Shown piece after piece: positions 35,391 to 47,345 of a stretch of DNA of 64,000 bases (its first letter is position 1; every line of letters begins with the position of its first letter). The stretch is from Talpa occidentalis (lineage: Eukaryota; Chordata; Mammalia; Eulipotyphla; Talpidae), in contig NW_023601104.1 of the NCBI RefSeq assembly GCF_014898055.3, positions 83,621,106-83,685,105 of the forward strand, given 5' to 3'. The notes beneath the pieces are model-generated. The model saw only the letters and a program-made list of their open reading frames with translations. It was not told the DNA's origin and did no database searches. Both the position numbers and the translations under genes were made by a program.

Positions 35391-35647
35391 AAGGCACAGA
35401 CTATATCCACAGCTTTGCATTAGGTTTAGAGTAGATTTTCACTCTCTTCTTTTATAGATTTGTTTTAAAATAAAGTTTAACTTTATTTTGGTAACAGGAG
35501 AATAAAGGGGAAGCTGAAGTAGACCCCCTGGGATTTATTTTTTGGTTTTGTTGTTTTCTGATATTTTTCCATCACTCTTGCCCATGTCTGATGCATGTCT
35601 ATAATGGTAATGAGACAACTGGGTTACAGAAAAGTGTTGAATATTTA

Positions 35648-35925
35648 TTTATTTATTTTTAAGATTTATTTATTCACGCATACAAGAACCGGGGTACAGG
35701 CCAGATGCGTGGGAGAGTGAGAGGATTCACCAGAGACAGAGCGGGGAACAGAACAGGCGGATTGACTGAAATACACTGCTGAGGGGAGCAGCAGGCACGA
35801 CAGGAGAGGTCTGCCATGCCATATGGGATTCTCGCAGGCCAGCCAGGATCAAACTGGTGCTGCAAAGGCTGCGGACAGCTTCACAGCACTGCGCTCAACC
35901 ACCTGTGCCACCAGGGGAAGCTCAG
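35648..35925 (-). mobile_element. tRNA-derived SINE, older subfamily
   Basis: Complete with a TTTAAGATTTATTTATTCA tail. Approximate direct repeats GTTGAATATTTA (35636-35647) and GTGGAACATTTA (35926-35937) flank it. Confidence 0.9.
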
Positions 35926-36111
35926 GTGGAACATTTAATGGGCCTATTTCTATCATTTCATGGCAAAGAGAAATGACTTGAAATAAACTCTTTTAACAGA
36001 GTTAAAAACCACCACCAAAAGCAAAAAAGCAAGCAGACTGGTAAGATCTTGAATATCATGATTGGCTAAGAAACAAAACTCATAGCACTCTTCTCTAAAA
36101 TGGTCATTTGA

Positions 36112-36385
36112 AGTCATCCCTGGTGGTGCAAGGGGTTAAGTAGCTTCAGCACTATGAAGCTATCTGTAGCACTGAGTTCAATCCCCAGCCAGGGAGCTGA
36201 CCCACATGGTATAGCAGACCTCTCCTGTCTCAACCGCTGCTCCCCTCAGCAGTGTATTTCAGTAGAGTGAACTGTTCTGTTCCCCACTCTCTCTGGTGAA
36301 TCCTCTCACCCAGCCCCACATCTCTGGCCTATGCCCCAGATCTTGTATGCATAAATAAATAAAATAAATTTTTAAAGAAAATAAA
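36112..36385 (+). mobile_element. tRNA-derived SINE, older subfamily
   Basis: The head is degraded (AAGTCATCCCTGGTGGTGC), with a complete body and A-rich tail. The repeat AAATGGTCATTTGA at its left has the partner AAATAGGTATTTGA at its right. Confidence 0.88.
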
Positions 36386-36413
36386 AAAATAGGTATTTGA
36401 CAAATCCAATCTT

Positions 36414-36575
36414 TTTTTATTATTTTTAAAATTATATATATATTTTACATCATTTTTCATCTGTGTACAATGTATGCATTTTCATCTTGGTTATAGTCCC
36501 CATAAAATTCTCCCCTTACCCCCCACCCCCATGTAGTGTATCTGTAGTGTGTCTCTGGTTTATAGTTGCTTGTTG
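36414..36575 (-). mobile_element. 5'-truncated L1 3' end with 13-bp TSD
   Basis: A short L1 3'UTR piece begins with a T-rich run (the reversed A tail). It contains ACAATGTATGCATTTTCATC and a C-rich stretch complementary to the G-rich L1 3'UTR tract. The direct repeat CAAATCCAATCTT flanks it exactly (36401-36413 and 36576-36588), proving target-primed insertion. Confidence 0.88.
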
Positions 36576-36588
36576 CAAATCCAATCTT

Positions 36589-39389
36589 CTGATTAGGAAT
36601 TGTCTCTGAATTGAGAGATATGTTTCCATTATCTGAGCTATTTCAATGATCTGGATGCTTACTTAGTGAAATCTTCAAAAGAAGCAATTGTTTAGCTCTA
36701 CATTCTTTTTTTTTTCTTTTTTGCGTAAACTGACAGTCGTTCAGGTTTTTGAACATTTATTTTAGAAGCTCCATATGTAAAAGTATGTATTTCTGAGAGA
36801 ATGTTACATTTCTCTTCTATTCACATTTCTGAAATTTGTCACATATGGAAAGCTTCAATTTTTCAGTGGAATTCTTATTTGTTATCAAAGACAGCTTTTG
36901 TGAAGAAAGCAACACTTTCCTTATGCAAACTCAATTTGTTTGCATATAAAATATAATGTGAAAATTAATATTGTACTGTGTTTGCAATCCTGTGAAAATA
37001 CCAAGATCTTATTTTGACTAATTATACATCTTATCCCATAATGAAATATTTAGCCTAGACATATTCTTGCTTTGCATTTTCTTTTAAAGTAGAGGTGTGA
37101 GTTTTTCTATCTTGGCTGTGTTCCAATATGTTCAATAAAATTGCATTTTTTAAAAAAAGAGTCCTCTGCTTGGAAGCTACCTTTCATTCTCTTTTCTAGA
37201 GTTAGTATTTACTCTAAACATGGTTGCCAATCATAAGATGAGAGTCTTATAATAGGATCTTTTGACATGAAAGATAACAATAAAAATTGGTTATTATTTA
37301 TATTTTAGAGCTTTCAAGCAATATCCCACACACCAAATCTGTCCTGCAGACTCTTTCTGTGTGGACCTCATGCTAAGAACAGCTTTTACATTTTTTAAAT
37401 GATGAAAAAGATATTTCATAACAAATAAAATTCTATGAAATTCAATGTTCAGTGCCCATAAATATGTTTTATTGTACACAGTTGTGTTCATTTATTGTTT
37501 ATGACTTTTGTCCTATAACAAACCACAACAAATAGAGTAGTTACAACTGAGAACATATGGTCACTAAAGCATAAATATGAAATAGCTGATCCTCACAGAA
37601 AAAGTTCACAAACCTGATCTCTCATTCTCCTATGGATATACAGGTATAAATAGACCAAGCACAGAACTATCTGTAGCTGTCTATGATCTATCTACCATAG
37701 GTCTATCTTTACCTACATATCTATAATCCCTATTTATATAACTATGATATAACATGTTTTTGCTATCACAATCCAGTTTTCTATATATCTATTACCTATC
37801 ATAGATATATACTTCTGTATATTTGAACTATGCATATTTATTTATGCCTATATCTGTACCAATAGCTATACCAGAGAGAGGGGAAGAGAAACAGTTTGAC
37901 CAGTCAATCAAAAAAGTCGCAATTGATATTCTTGTCCTAATTCACACTCTTTGTAAATGTAGCATACAAACTAGGAGACAGGAGGCTCCATCCTGTTGCC
38001 ATGTGAACACAAAACCAGCCCATCTTCATCTACTGCCTCCAGGCAAAGATGTGGTTTGCACTATTAGCCAGATACTGAAGTTTAAATAAATTCTTTTCAC
38101 CCTGCCATTTTTTTCAGCTACCACATAAGCTCACACAGTCTCATAAAAAGCTTTAATTTACTGCATTTCTAAAAGGATACAGTTTGTGCAGTAGGTAACT
38201 GTCATATTCTATAGAGACATGGGTGAAATATATTCACAATATGTCAGTTACTCCTTTCCTTTGCCCACAGATGGAAAATTATTGGATCACATGAAAACCT
38301 TCTGATTTTATTTTTATATGTATATAGCTGAAAAGATGAAGGTGACTGGTGATTTAGGTATTTGTTACTTTTCAAATGTCCTTTCACTGATCTAACAGCA
38401 GATTAGCAGATATGTATACATTGAGGACTGCTAATATTACCTGCCCATAACACTTCCTTCATCTAGGAAAAACCGCAAACAGTGGATTGTGGGGTTCTTA
38501 TTTGATATGCCTAGGAAGAGCCTTTTTAGAAAAATCTGTTAGATAACTCACAATTTAATTTACTGTCATTTGGGCTAATAATAAATTGTAGAGACAAAAC
38601 ATTTGTTATTTTTTTCTAAATTAAAGATTTCTACTTATTAACACGTAAAATAAGTGGACGGCACTTTGCAACTATAATCAATAACTACTCAGTTTTCAAA
38701 ATGTCTTAGCCATTACGTCAGGCTAATATCAAAGATAGTTTAGTTAGTGTAGACATTTAACTGTGATTCAATGATTTGCAATACAATGGCAATACCGAGT
38801 AGAAAGGCAAGTGCAAGTTAAAATGCAACTGAAATAAATATTGCCCAGTTTTTATTCTGCAGTTGCCGTGTAGGTAGGTTTGTGCTATTAATTTTTCTGT
38901 GTTGCATGAATTGAAAATAGCGATCGACTCTTTAGGTTTGAGAGTTAGGTGCCATTTTTAAGGAATTGGTGAGAGGGTTAGAAAGGAAGTGAGGGACCGA
39001 CATTGCAGGACACTGTCCAGTCCTGGCAAGAGGCAAGCAGAACTGAGGCCACCGGGAGTGGAGTTGCCTCAGAAGTAAGATGTGCCCTCTCCTCCAGTCT
39101 GCTCAGCAGCTCCCATCCCCAGCACAGTACGCTGTGCATTTCTCCAGCCCCTCAGTTGATCTCACTGCATTGTAACCTTCCTGTTTACCCACAGACACCT
39201 CAGCACACTCTTTATTTGAATGCAGGTCGATGGACTCTTACCTTCAAGCTTATCATCCTCACTGATGAAGGATTTTGTCCAAAGCTAGACAGTCCCAGTC
39301 AGTTCATTTCATCAAAGGATATGGAAATAGTTACAGTGCTGTGAAACTGACACTTTCTGGTGTATGAAACAATCCATTTGGACAATAGT
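36589..39389. other. AT-rich unique DNA, no gene seen
   Basis: Includes a degenerate TATC/TATA-rich tract at about 37660-37880. Small frames such as 37823-38089 and 39003-39344 carry no recognisable domains. Confidence 0.5.
37660..37880. repeat. Degenerate TATC-type microsatellite tract
   Basis: Repeated TATCTA, CTATCT and ATATCTA units interrupted by other bases, such as GATCTATCTACCATAGG and CTATATATCTATTACC. It looks like a decayed tetranucleotide array. Confidence 0.5.
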
Positions 39390-39507
39390 CTTTTTTTTTT
39401 TTATTTTGTTTTATTGATTTTATTTATTTTTGTGTAGAAGAACTGGGGTGTAGACCAGAGGTGTGAGAGGTGAGAGGATTCACCATAGACAGAGTGGGGA
39501 GCAGAAT
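39390..39507 (-). mobile_element. tRNA-derived SINE, 3' fragment only
   Basis: Only the tail half is present, from T-rich sequence through AGAACTGGGGTGTAGACC to AGAGTGGGGAGCAGAA. The core, B box and head are absent, so this is a 5'-truncated copy. Confidence 0.85.
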
Positions 39508-40689
39508 GTTTCTATGGTTTGATTAGTTTTGTCGTTTTGTTTGCTGTGTTTCTCTGTATTCCACTATTTTTAACTTAAAACAGGCTCTATGCTTTTTTTT
39601 TCTTAGAAGTAGGATTAGTTCCTACAAAGAAGTAAGGTTTTAGTAGTATTGTGTGATTTCTCAAAGCATTTGATATCTCCAATGCCCTATTAAAAATAAA
39701 GAATCCACACTTACTTTTTAAAAACAATTCGTTAGAAAAAAGGAATAAGTGACTCTATAAACAAGTGATGTTTATTTAAATATATACATATATACATATA
39801 TTTGTATATATATATATATATACACACACTATGTTTTTTAGTTACCTAGTTACATAGTAGTTCTAATAGTTTACTTTCTTTTCATTAGGTTCTATCAATC
39901 CTTGATATTTAAAAATTAGCCTCTAAATATTATCTCTGTTAATTTGCAAATATATAAAATTACACCTGCATTTTCTATTGTAAGCTATTAGAATAACTGA
40001 TCATGTCACCATCTATCCAACAGCCACACTGTTGCTCAAAACACTTGGGAATTAAAAGGTAGTTTTCAATTCCTACTTGCATTTGGATAAGAAAGTCTTT
40101 AGGTTGGTTAAGGCTAAAAGCTCCATAGACATCTGAGATAAATTAGTTTCATTTTTATTTTTATTACTGTATTGCCACCTTCTCTTCCAAATTACATTTT
40201 TAATAAATTTGATCTATAACCATTTTGAAGGGGGAAAACCCATAAACACATCTTTCTGCTTTAATTGCCTTTATAAAGCACTTACTCAAAAGGGCAGTTT
40301 TTCTTCCCAATTGTGCCACCAGTTTTTATAAGCGAATCTGCCAGCCTCTCAGGATTAACTGAAGCTCACTGCTGAAAATGAATCATATACTATAGAACAC
40401 TAATATATTCACACTTAAGTTTCTATTAAAAAAAGAAAATAATTGCCTTTCCAGGGAGGTGGTGTGATAATCACAGGTAACAGGAGTAGTCTAATTTCTT
40501 GACAGTAGCATATATATTGTATTCTACCAATCATAGACCCAACATCAGATCACAGCTGCATGTACCTTACATGTATTCAGAGAACCACACCTTCTGTTAT
40601 AGGAAAACAGGCTCGAACAAGTTTGCTACTGGGCACTGAGCCACGCATATTTTTCTTTTTTCCCTTTCTCTTATTTATGTGTACCCTCC
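39508..40689. other. AT-rich unique DNA with a TA/CA microsatellite
   Basis: A TA-rich run with CA at the end occupies about 39780-39830. No gene seen. Confidence 0.55.
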
Positions 40690-41240
40690 TCCCTAGGTGA
40701 TCTCATCCAGAGTCATGAACTTAAATTCCATCTACACGCCCATAACTCCCTTATCTGGCTCTCTGCCCTGGCCTCCCCCTGATTTCCGGCACACAGCCGC
40801 TGCCTCTTCTCCTTGCTTGTCTGACTGGTACCTCAAACCCAGCATGTTCAAAGCTGAGCTCCCTAGTCCCCCCACATCTCAGTCCACGTCCCAACTGTTC
40901 ATACAGGGGCCCCAAACCTTAGGGGACTCTAACTCCATGCTATCTCCCACATTCCTCATTGGCTCTCTTAGTAACACCAATGAGCTCTTTCTCCACAATA
41001 TAAACTTGCTCATACAGAATCTGCCCATGTCTGCACTTACTCAACACCCCAGCTCAGTCACAATCTTCTTCCCATTGGATTGAAAGACGTTACAGCTAGA
41101 TTTTCCTACCTCTAGTAAACTCTCCAGATATCAGTTATGATAGAGATATCTGACAATGCAAATCGGATAATTTCACACTCCTAATCAAACTTGCCACCAG
41201 TCTCCTTCACACTCAAAATATCTAAGCACCATGGGCTGTC
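40690..41240 (+). mobile_element. L2-like LINE relic
   Basis: The blocks GTGATCTCATCCAGAGTCAT, ACACGCCCATAACTCCC, GGTACCTCAAACCCAGCATG and CTGAGCTCCC match by eye a widely spread ancient LINE segment that I take to be L2. The 128-codon frame at 40697-41083 is a remnant of this or chance. Confidence 0.55.
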
Positions 41241-41375
41241 AGATCATGCATGAGCAAATTGCTACCTATTTCCTGTTGCTTATTTCTTTCCTCATTCGCC
41301 TTGCTCTATGGACCTTCATGCTTTCTGAGAATAAGCCAAGCCCACTCCAGCCTTGGCCAGGTGGATGTAGTCTTT

Positions 41376-41632
41376 TTTTTTAAATTTTTTAAATTTTACA
41401 TATTTTTTACATCATTTTTCATTTTCACACAATGTATGCATTTTCATCTTGGTTATAGCCCCCATACAATTCCCACCATCCTTGTTTTGATCCTACTCCC
41501 TTCTCCTTCCCACCCCCACCCCCCGGAGTGTGTCTCTGGTTTATAGTTTCTTCTTGATTTTGATTTTTACTCATGCAATTTGCAGCAACATGGATAGAGC
41601 CTGGAAGAGATCCTGCTCAATGAAATAAGCCA
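41376..41632 (-). mobile_element. L1 3' end with 5' inversion, 13-bp TSD
   Basis: The first part (about 41376-41562) is an L1 3'UTR in minus orientation: T-rich tail complement, ACAATGTATGCATTTTCATC, then a C-rich tract. The last part (about 41563-41632; AGCAACATGGATAGAGCC, AATGAAATAAGCCAG) is in plus orientation and normally lies upstream of the first part. The whole is flanked by exact GGATGTAGTCTTT repeats (41363-41375 and 41633-41645). This is the signature of twin priming in one insertion event. Confidence 0.85.
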
Positions 41633-41645
41633 GGATGTAGTCTTT

Positions 41646-42663
41646 ATTGGGAAGGCAAATGGTAGTTGGAGCTTTCAGGGTGGACTTGTGGCTTTGGGTG
41701 GGTGGAGGAAAGTAAGTGTTTCTAGAAGCAGTGCTAAGAAGATGGTCTGGAATGCATGGAGGCAGGGGCATTTCAAAGGATGGTGGTATTAGGTAGGTCC
41801 AAATGCTGCTGCCTGGACTATTCTGACCAGACAAAACCCCATGTTGATCTTGAGAGATTTTGAAGTTGTATGGTATTAGCTGGAGAGTCCTGGGATGAGA
41901 AGCACTTGATAGCAGAAGGTACCAGAAACACCTCATCCTCCTCCACAGGTAAGAAGTGACCTATCAAGCAAATTCCAATCTTAGTTGATACATTCCTCAT
42001 GCCCGCATCACCTCCTTATTTCTGTTCTTTCTATCTAGAACAGATGTCCCAAGATTTTTGCATGACTCACTCTCTGTGCTTCAATTTAAATATCAATTCT
42101 CTTCTATCTAATCTTGCTTCACCTATCCCTTGCTATTATTCCATAATCTTGCCTTTTAAAAATTTTTCTATGTGACTTTTGTCATCTGACTTTTCATTTT
42201 ATTTATTTTTACATGGGTTTATTTATTTATTTATTTGATGCCTCTACCAATAGAATGTTAGTGCCATGAAGAAGGTATACTTTATCCACCATTAAGTCGT
42301 TTTTGATCACTGTGTCCACTGAAATAACAAATGTGTCCACCACATGGTAATATTTGCTTCCACTATCAAGAGGTCATCACTGGAGATAACAAATAAACCT
42401 AAACACCTCAGTACTAGACCAAGAGGGCAAGTGCACTTCTGGCCTCCATCATAATTTTGTTAAACACTTCAAGAGGAGGCAGGAGGGGAGAAGTCTGGGC
42501 AAAGTAAGAAAGGAACTTTGAGACACGGTTGTTCTGGGGTGTGTAACTCTGAGACTTGTGGAGCGGGTACAACAATCACAGAGAAGCAGCCCACTTGCCA
42601 CTTGCCAGGACACATCAAAAGGCAATCTTTTTTATTCACCATTTTTCATATAAACTCAGCAGT
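41646..42663. other. Unique DNA, no gene seen
   Basis: The minus-strand frame of 121 codons at 41571-41936 overlaps the L1 end and has no known domain; I regard it as chance. A short ATTT run lies near 42218-42236. Confidence 0.5.
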
Positions 42664-43045
42664 TACAATGGACTTAATGCTCATGTTCTCTTAACAGTCA
42701 AATGTTCAAGTCGTAACCCCTCCCTGAGGTGACTGTGTTAAGAGGTGGGACCTGTGGGAGGTAATTAGACCTTGCAGGTGGATCCTTCATTTATGGCTGT
42801 CCTGCTCTTAGCAGCAGACAAGTGCTTGCTGGTTTTCTTACCCACTATGCTCAAGCTCACTTGGAGAAGCTGCTGGCTGCCTGCTGCCTGCTGCCTGCTG
42901 CCTGCTGCCTGCAAGAGGTCCCTCAGCAGACCACCCAGACTGGCTGGCACCTTGGTCTCCAGAAGTGTGAGAAGTAAATTTCTGTTGTTGACAAGTCACC
43001 TGGTTTTTGGCATTCTGTCACAGCAGCCTGAAATGACTGAGATAG
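42664..43045 (+). mobile_element. MLT1-type MaLR solo LTR with 7-bp tandem expansion
   Basis: Forward order: GTCGTAACCCCTCCCTGAGG, GGTGGGACCTGTGGGAGG, TAATTAGACC, CTTGGTCTCCAGAAGTG, AAGTAAATTTCTGTTGTTGA and a terminal CAGCAGCCTGAAATGACTGA. In the middle, a unit CTGCCTG is repeated about six times (42874-42913). Confidence 0.85.
42867..42914. repeat. (CTGCCTG)n minisatellite inside the LTR
   Basis: About six near-perfect 7-bp units. The tract is specific to this LTR copy, as the other two MLT1 copies lack it. Confidence 0.85.
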
Positions 43046-43387
43046 CAGGCATCATATCTTAATAGTTGCAAAATCCTGGGAAGCAAAATCCTGGGAACAA
43101 TGCAGCTGGAAACCCTGACTGAAGAATGTTGGCTCTTTAGCCCCAGTGGATTCCAAGCAGGGGGTCCATGTTTCGAAGAACGGTGACAATGGAGCAATAA
43201 ACTCTCTAAAGCCATTTTATTCGATAACAGCAGAAGAAATAGTATTTCCTTTAGATGCACTATCAAAATTATTTTCAAGTTCATTTATTATTAGTATTTG
43301 AATAATAAGGTCTAGGAAATGCTAATCCTTTCTGATTTATCTCACTGAGTTCACAAGAAAGTTTTTATGAACTTATTGCTAATTTGT

Positions 43388-43704
43388 TTTTTAATTATTA
43401 TTTTATTTAAAAGTTTATCATATTTTACATTTTTTAGACAATATTTGCTCCCCCCCCAACCCCTCAGATTGGGTCCTCATAGAATTTCCTTCCCCAATGC
43501 ACCCGTGCACCATCACCACAGTCCCCTGTGCTCCTCCTTCCCTCAAACTTCTCTCCCTCCACCACCCCTGCAGCATGTCTCTGGTTTATAATTGTCTGTT
43601 TTTGCTTTGTTGTGTTTTGTACTGTTATTATTATTATTTTTTAAACTGATGTCTTATTTGGTTCCCCTGTATTTCTGTTATAAGTGAAACCACCCGATAT
43701 TTTT
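43388..43704 (-). mobile_element. 5'-truncated L1 3' end with 16-bp TSD
   Basis: An A/T-rich start (reversed tail) is followed by a C-rich tract (CTCCCCCCCCAACCCC) and AGCATGTCTCTGGTTTATAA, the reverse of an L1 3'UTR. Perfect 16-bp direct repeats CTTATTGCTAATTTGT flank it (43372-43387 and 43705-43720). The subfamily differs from the pieces at 36414 and 41376. Confidence 0.9.
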
Positions 43705-43720
43705 CTTATTGCTAATTTGT

Positions 43721-44349
43721 GTGCATGATTTTAAAACACTTAACACTGTGTCAACATCTCGTTTCAAGTTGAACAATTACAGCACCTATAACACATGATT
43801 ATTCACACAAGTTAAATATTGTAAAAACACATTAGAAAAGTGTCTGTATAAAGTAACCTCAGAAAAAATTAGTGATTGTTATTAATATAATTATTACTCT
43901 GATATATGTATTAATATATAATAAAACACAAATTATAATGAATATAATATTAATAGAAAAACTTTAGATGCCTTCAAAGGTTTTGTTCAAATGATTATTT
44001 CTATTCTTAATTTGCTTAAACAGTTTTTTCTTGGACTATTAAACTGATGACTAAATTTCTACAGTCTGGGTTAATTTCATAAGAAAATAAGAGTATATGT
44101 TATAAAAATCACTTAAAATCAAATTCAGTCTGTATGATAGTTGGCCTATTTTCTATTTGTAGGAGTGACTTGAAATTTGTATTTACTTTTGAATCCAAGC
44201 TGATAAACTGTTGAACATATACAGACATACCTTTGATGCTGGTGTGTGTAGTTACTGTGATCACAGCTGCTGCTGCTGCAATTGCTGCTTTTCACCTTGG
44301 TAATCACCACAGGCTTTGTCTCATGAAGCCTTGAAAAGGAATTCACTGA
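43721..44349. other. AT-rich unique DNA, no gene seen
   Basis: Nothing recognised; a short GCT-type triplet run (CAGCTGCTGCTGCTGC) near 44266-44280. Confidence 0.5.
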
Positions 44350-44880
44350 CTTCTCAGATAAGGAAGTAGAGAAGTAAACTTTGTCTCAAAGAGTGAAGAA
44401 AGTTTTATTTACGAACAAAGGACAAAGAGCAAAGCCTCCCGGGTATAAATACCCAGTAAGGGCAAGAAGACATATGGAGCCTTGCTTCGGGAATATAGAC
44501 TTTCTTTGCCTTATTATTCTAAAGTTCCAGCAGTCTCCCTGTGATTGGTTAGTTCTTACTTATTCTGCTCCTGTACTTGGGATCTTTCTGCATCACATTC
44601 CTTATCTTTTATGGTCCTTGATCTGGAATGTCCTGTTGCCCTGGTTGCCCCTAGTCCTGGGGCATTTGACTAGCTCCCTTTGGAATTTGTTGCCCTATCT
44701 CTGGATCTTCCCTTATTCCTCTCATTGCCCTTATCTCTGGAGCTTCTTTAACTCTCTCGGAAGTCCCCACCTGCACTTTCCCTGAAGCTACCTGATCATC
44801 CTAACTTGCCCTATGACTCACCTTGTTGCTGTGTGACTGAGAGAGGTGCAACTGTTAAGGGGTGCAAGCTATAAAAGGGA
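44350..44880 (-). mobile_element. Possible retroviral LTR (low confidence)
   Basis: On the minus strand the order is a CCAAT-type motif (complement of GATTGGTT near 44540), a TATA-like palindrome GGGTATAAATACCC (44441-44454), then AATAAA (complement at 44404-44409). A CTTCACTCTTTGAGAC-like segment follows. This layout is like U3-R-U5. I could not find matched TG...CA ends or a target duplication, and the right boundary is a guess. The 134-codon plus frame at 44381-44785 has no known domain. Confidence 0.35.
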
Positions 44881-45864
44881 TTGGGCCATCCACTTATACA
44901 AAGACAAGGGAAGATAGAACTTTAATAGATTTGGAATGCATAAAGAGGGAAGAAAGGCTTTCCCAATAAAAATATCTCAATAAAACTCCAAAAATTACCC
45001 ATCCCCTCATGCTTGGGCAAATGCCCAACCAAACAGGCTTGGTCTGAAGCAAGGCTGCTGAGGCCTGAAAGCTTGCCACAAATCTAATTCAGGTACCTTC
45101 TGGTGGGAACCATAAGAAAGGGGTTAAGCAGGTGCCAGAGAACTGGGATAGCAGAGACTCAAAATTCAAGATAAACCAAATCACGAGAAGTGCCACCATT
45201 ATTTTTGCCCAAAACCAGAAGCAGCCTTCCCTCCTGTCTCTTACCCATGTGTTTCTAGGGAAAAAAAAAAAAAAAAAAGTAGGGGGATTGTGTCTTCCTG
45301 TAAATCCTCCAACCTGACCTTCCAGGAAGTCTCTAGGAGTAAAACCCTTCCAGGTATACAGACCATGCTAAAAGCATCTTAGCCAGGCAGAGCCTAACTA
45401 GTATCTAGACGATCTATAGTGGTCCAGTGGCTTCTTTGAATAAAACTGCTCCTTTAATTATGCATAGTGACAAAGATCTATTTGAATGGAAGTCAAGTAA
45501 CACTTAATCTATTTTAATTATGTATTATTCAGAAAGAATCATTTCCCTAACAAGAACTCTGGCTCAAATTTGCAGCACCTCCAAGTTGTCAGCCTGGGCG
45601 CTTAATACTCAAGCCTTCTGCTCAGAGATACGCCTTTGCAGAATAGCAGGGGATTCTCTTTTTACTGATGAGTGGAAATCATGCCAGTATTTCTTTCTTT
45701 TCCTTTTTTTTTCCCATTTGTTGCAGCCTCATGCTCTCTATAGACACTACACCCATCCTTCAACTATACAACCTCAATATAATTGTATTTCCCTTTATTT
45801 CTCATTTTTATGTCTTTGTTTTGAAAGGCAATGGAGTGTAGATAAAAGCTTAGGACTAAGATAG
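44881..45864. other. Unique DNA, no gene seen
   Basis: An A run of 18 at 45260-45277 could be a retroposon tail but no body is recognisable before it. Confidence 0.4.
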
Positions 45865-46020
45865 ACAGTGAATCTAATTTCAGCTCTGCATTTGCTGGCC
45901 GTGTGACCTTGGATAAGTTATTTAACTGACCTAATTCTCGATTTTCTAATTTGTAAAATGGAGGTGATGATGCATTTCATAATTTGGCTATGAAATTTGA
46001 GTAATAGGAGGCCTAGACAG
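45865..46020 (+). mobile_element. MIR relic
   Basis: Forward MIR with a clear core: TTTCAGCTCTGCATTTGCTG, GTGTGACCTTGGATAAGTTA and TTTGTAAAATGGAGGTGATG in the right order. Confidence 0.85.
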
Positions 46021-47214
46021 CATCTGTCACTTTCTGCAGCTTCAAAATAACTTTCTATGCTTTTCTTTTATTGTATTGTGGTTTTCTCCCTATTTCCTTG
46101 TGTACTTGTTACATATTTAAATGTCCTCATGTCTTTTTGCTTTATTACTTCCAGAATGGTCTCAGTCGCCTAAAATATCACTGGGTCTATTCGACTTAGC
46201 CTTGTCTTTTTTTCATCTTCACATTTATTTTCTTTCCAACTGGATATGTCTTTTTCTTTGGAAAAATCCTGACTTTTTCTCATCGAGGTACAGAAAAATA
46301 CAGATGCACCTCTGCCTCTTATGAATTTAATTTATTTTTCATCTTCCCAAAGTGACAGTTATAGACTTGATATATCACATATTCCTATGTATTCTCAACT
46401 TCATTGACATATCACCTTCCTGCAAGATTTTTTTGGCCTAAATGGTATAAAATAACCTTAGCGATGATACCCAGGAATGCAGGAGTGACATCACTCCTTT
46501 TGTTAGACCAGCATCTTTTCCAGCAAAATCATAAAAATTATCCCAGGGATGTTTGCACTTTTTTTTGGATACCTTCCTTATCATCCTTTAAACATATCAT
46601 CATACAAACCTTATCAAATTAGCTATTTCATTTCTCCTCAGACAGTTTTTCACTGAACTTAGTTTCAGTTCAGGCCACTGAGTCTGGGACCACTCTCCTT
46701 ATCAGATCACTGATTCCCTAATCTCTTGGCTGCAGAATAAGTCACATTGAATCGGTGAGTTCTTCATCTTCAACCTCCTCTGGCAGGAACCACGTACTTT
46801 TCTTTAAAAGTCTTTCCTTGAAATTGAAATGGTATAATTATACAATGTCTCCTTCCCCATCTCTTTTCCACTCACTTCGATCTCTAAACTCACAACAGAA
46901 TCCTCTCTCCACGAACACAGTAAGAAGCTTCTAGAGTGTCTTTATTTTTGACTTGACCTTTTCTGCTGTCTATTACATTGATCCCATCAACACAACCTTC
47001 ATCTTCGCCCTCCACTTTGTGCTCCTATTTCTTCTCTTTGTTTTCTTCCTGCTGCTGTCATAAAATGAATTTGAAACTAGAAATGTCTGGGCTGCTATTA
47101 TATCCTTTAGCTTCAGTTCTTCTCCAAGCACTTCCTCCAGAACACTTTCTAACATTTCTCTAGACTTAGACACAGGAGGAAAGCTGTTCTCACCTTGATT
47201 TTTCCTCCAGTATT
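46021..47214. other. Pyrimidine-biased unique DNA, no gene seen
   Basis: May contain an unclassified ancient repeat, but no family is named with confidence. Confidence 0.4.
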
Positions 47215-47345
47215 TTTGTTTGTTTGTTTATTGAGGTAACATTGTTTTATGATGCTCTATGATTTCGGGGGGACAGGCTCATAGGGGGGACACCTTCTCA
47301 TAGGTCTGTCACCTCCCCACACCCACTACCAAGTGAACCATCCTC
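47215..47345 (-). mobile_element. L1 3' end fragment
   Basis: TTGTTTATTGAGGTAACATT, then GGGGGGACACCTTCTC, then CACCTCCCCACACCCACTAC resemble the reverse of an L1 3'UTR end. Confidence 0.6.

Noticed and set aside
40697..41083. A 128-codon plus-strand frame that could be an exon
   Set aside because: It coincides with an L2-like ancient LINE segment; no splice context or known domain.
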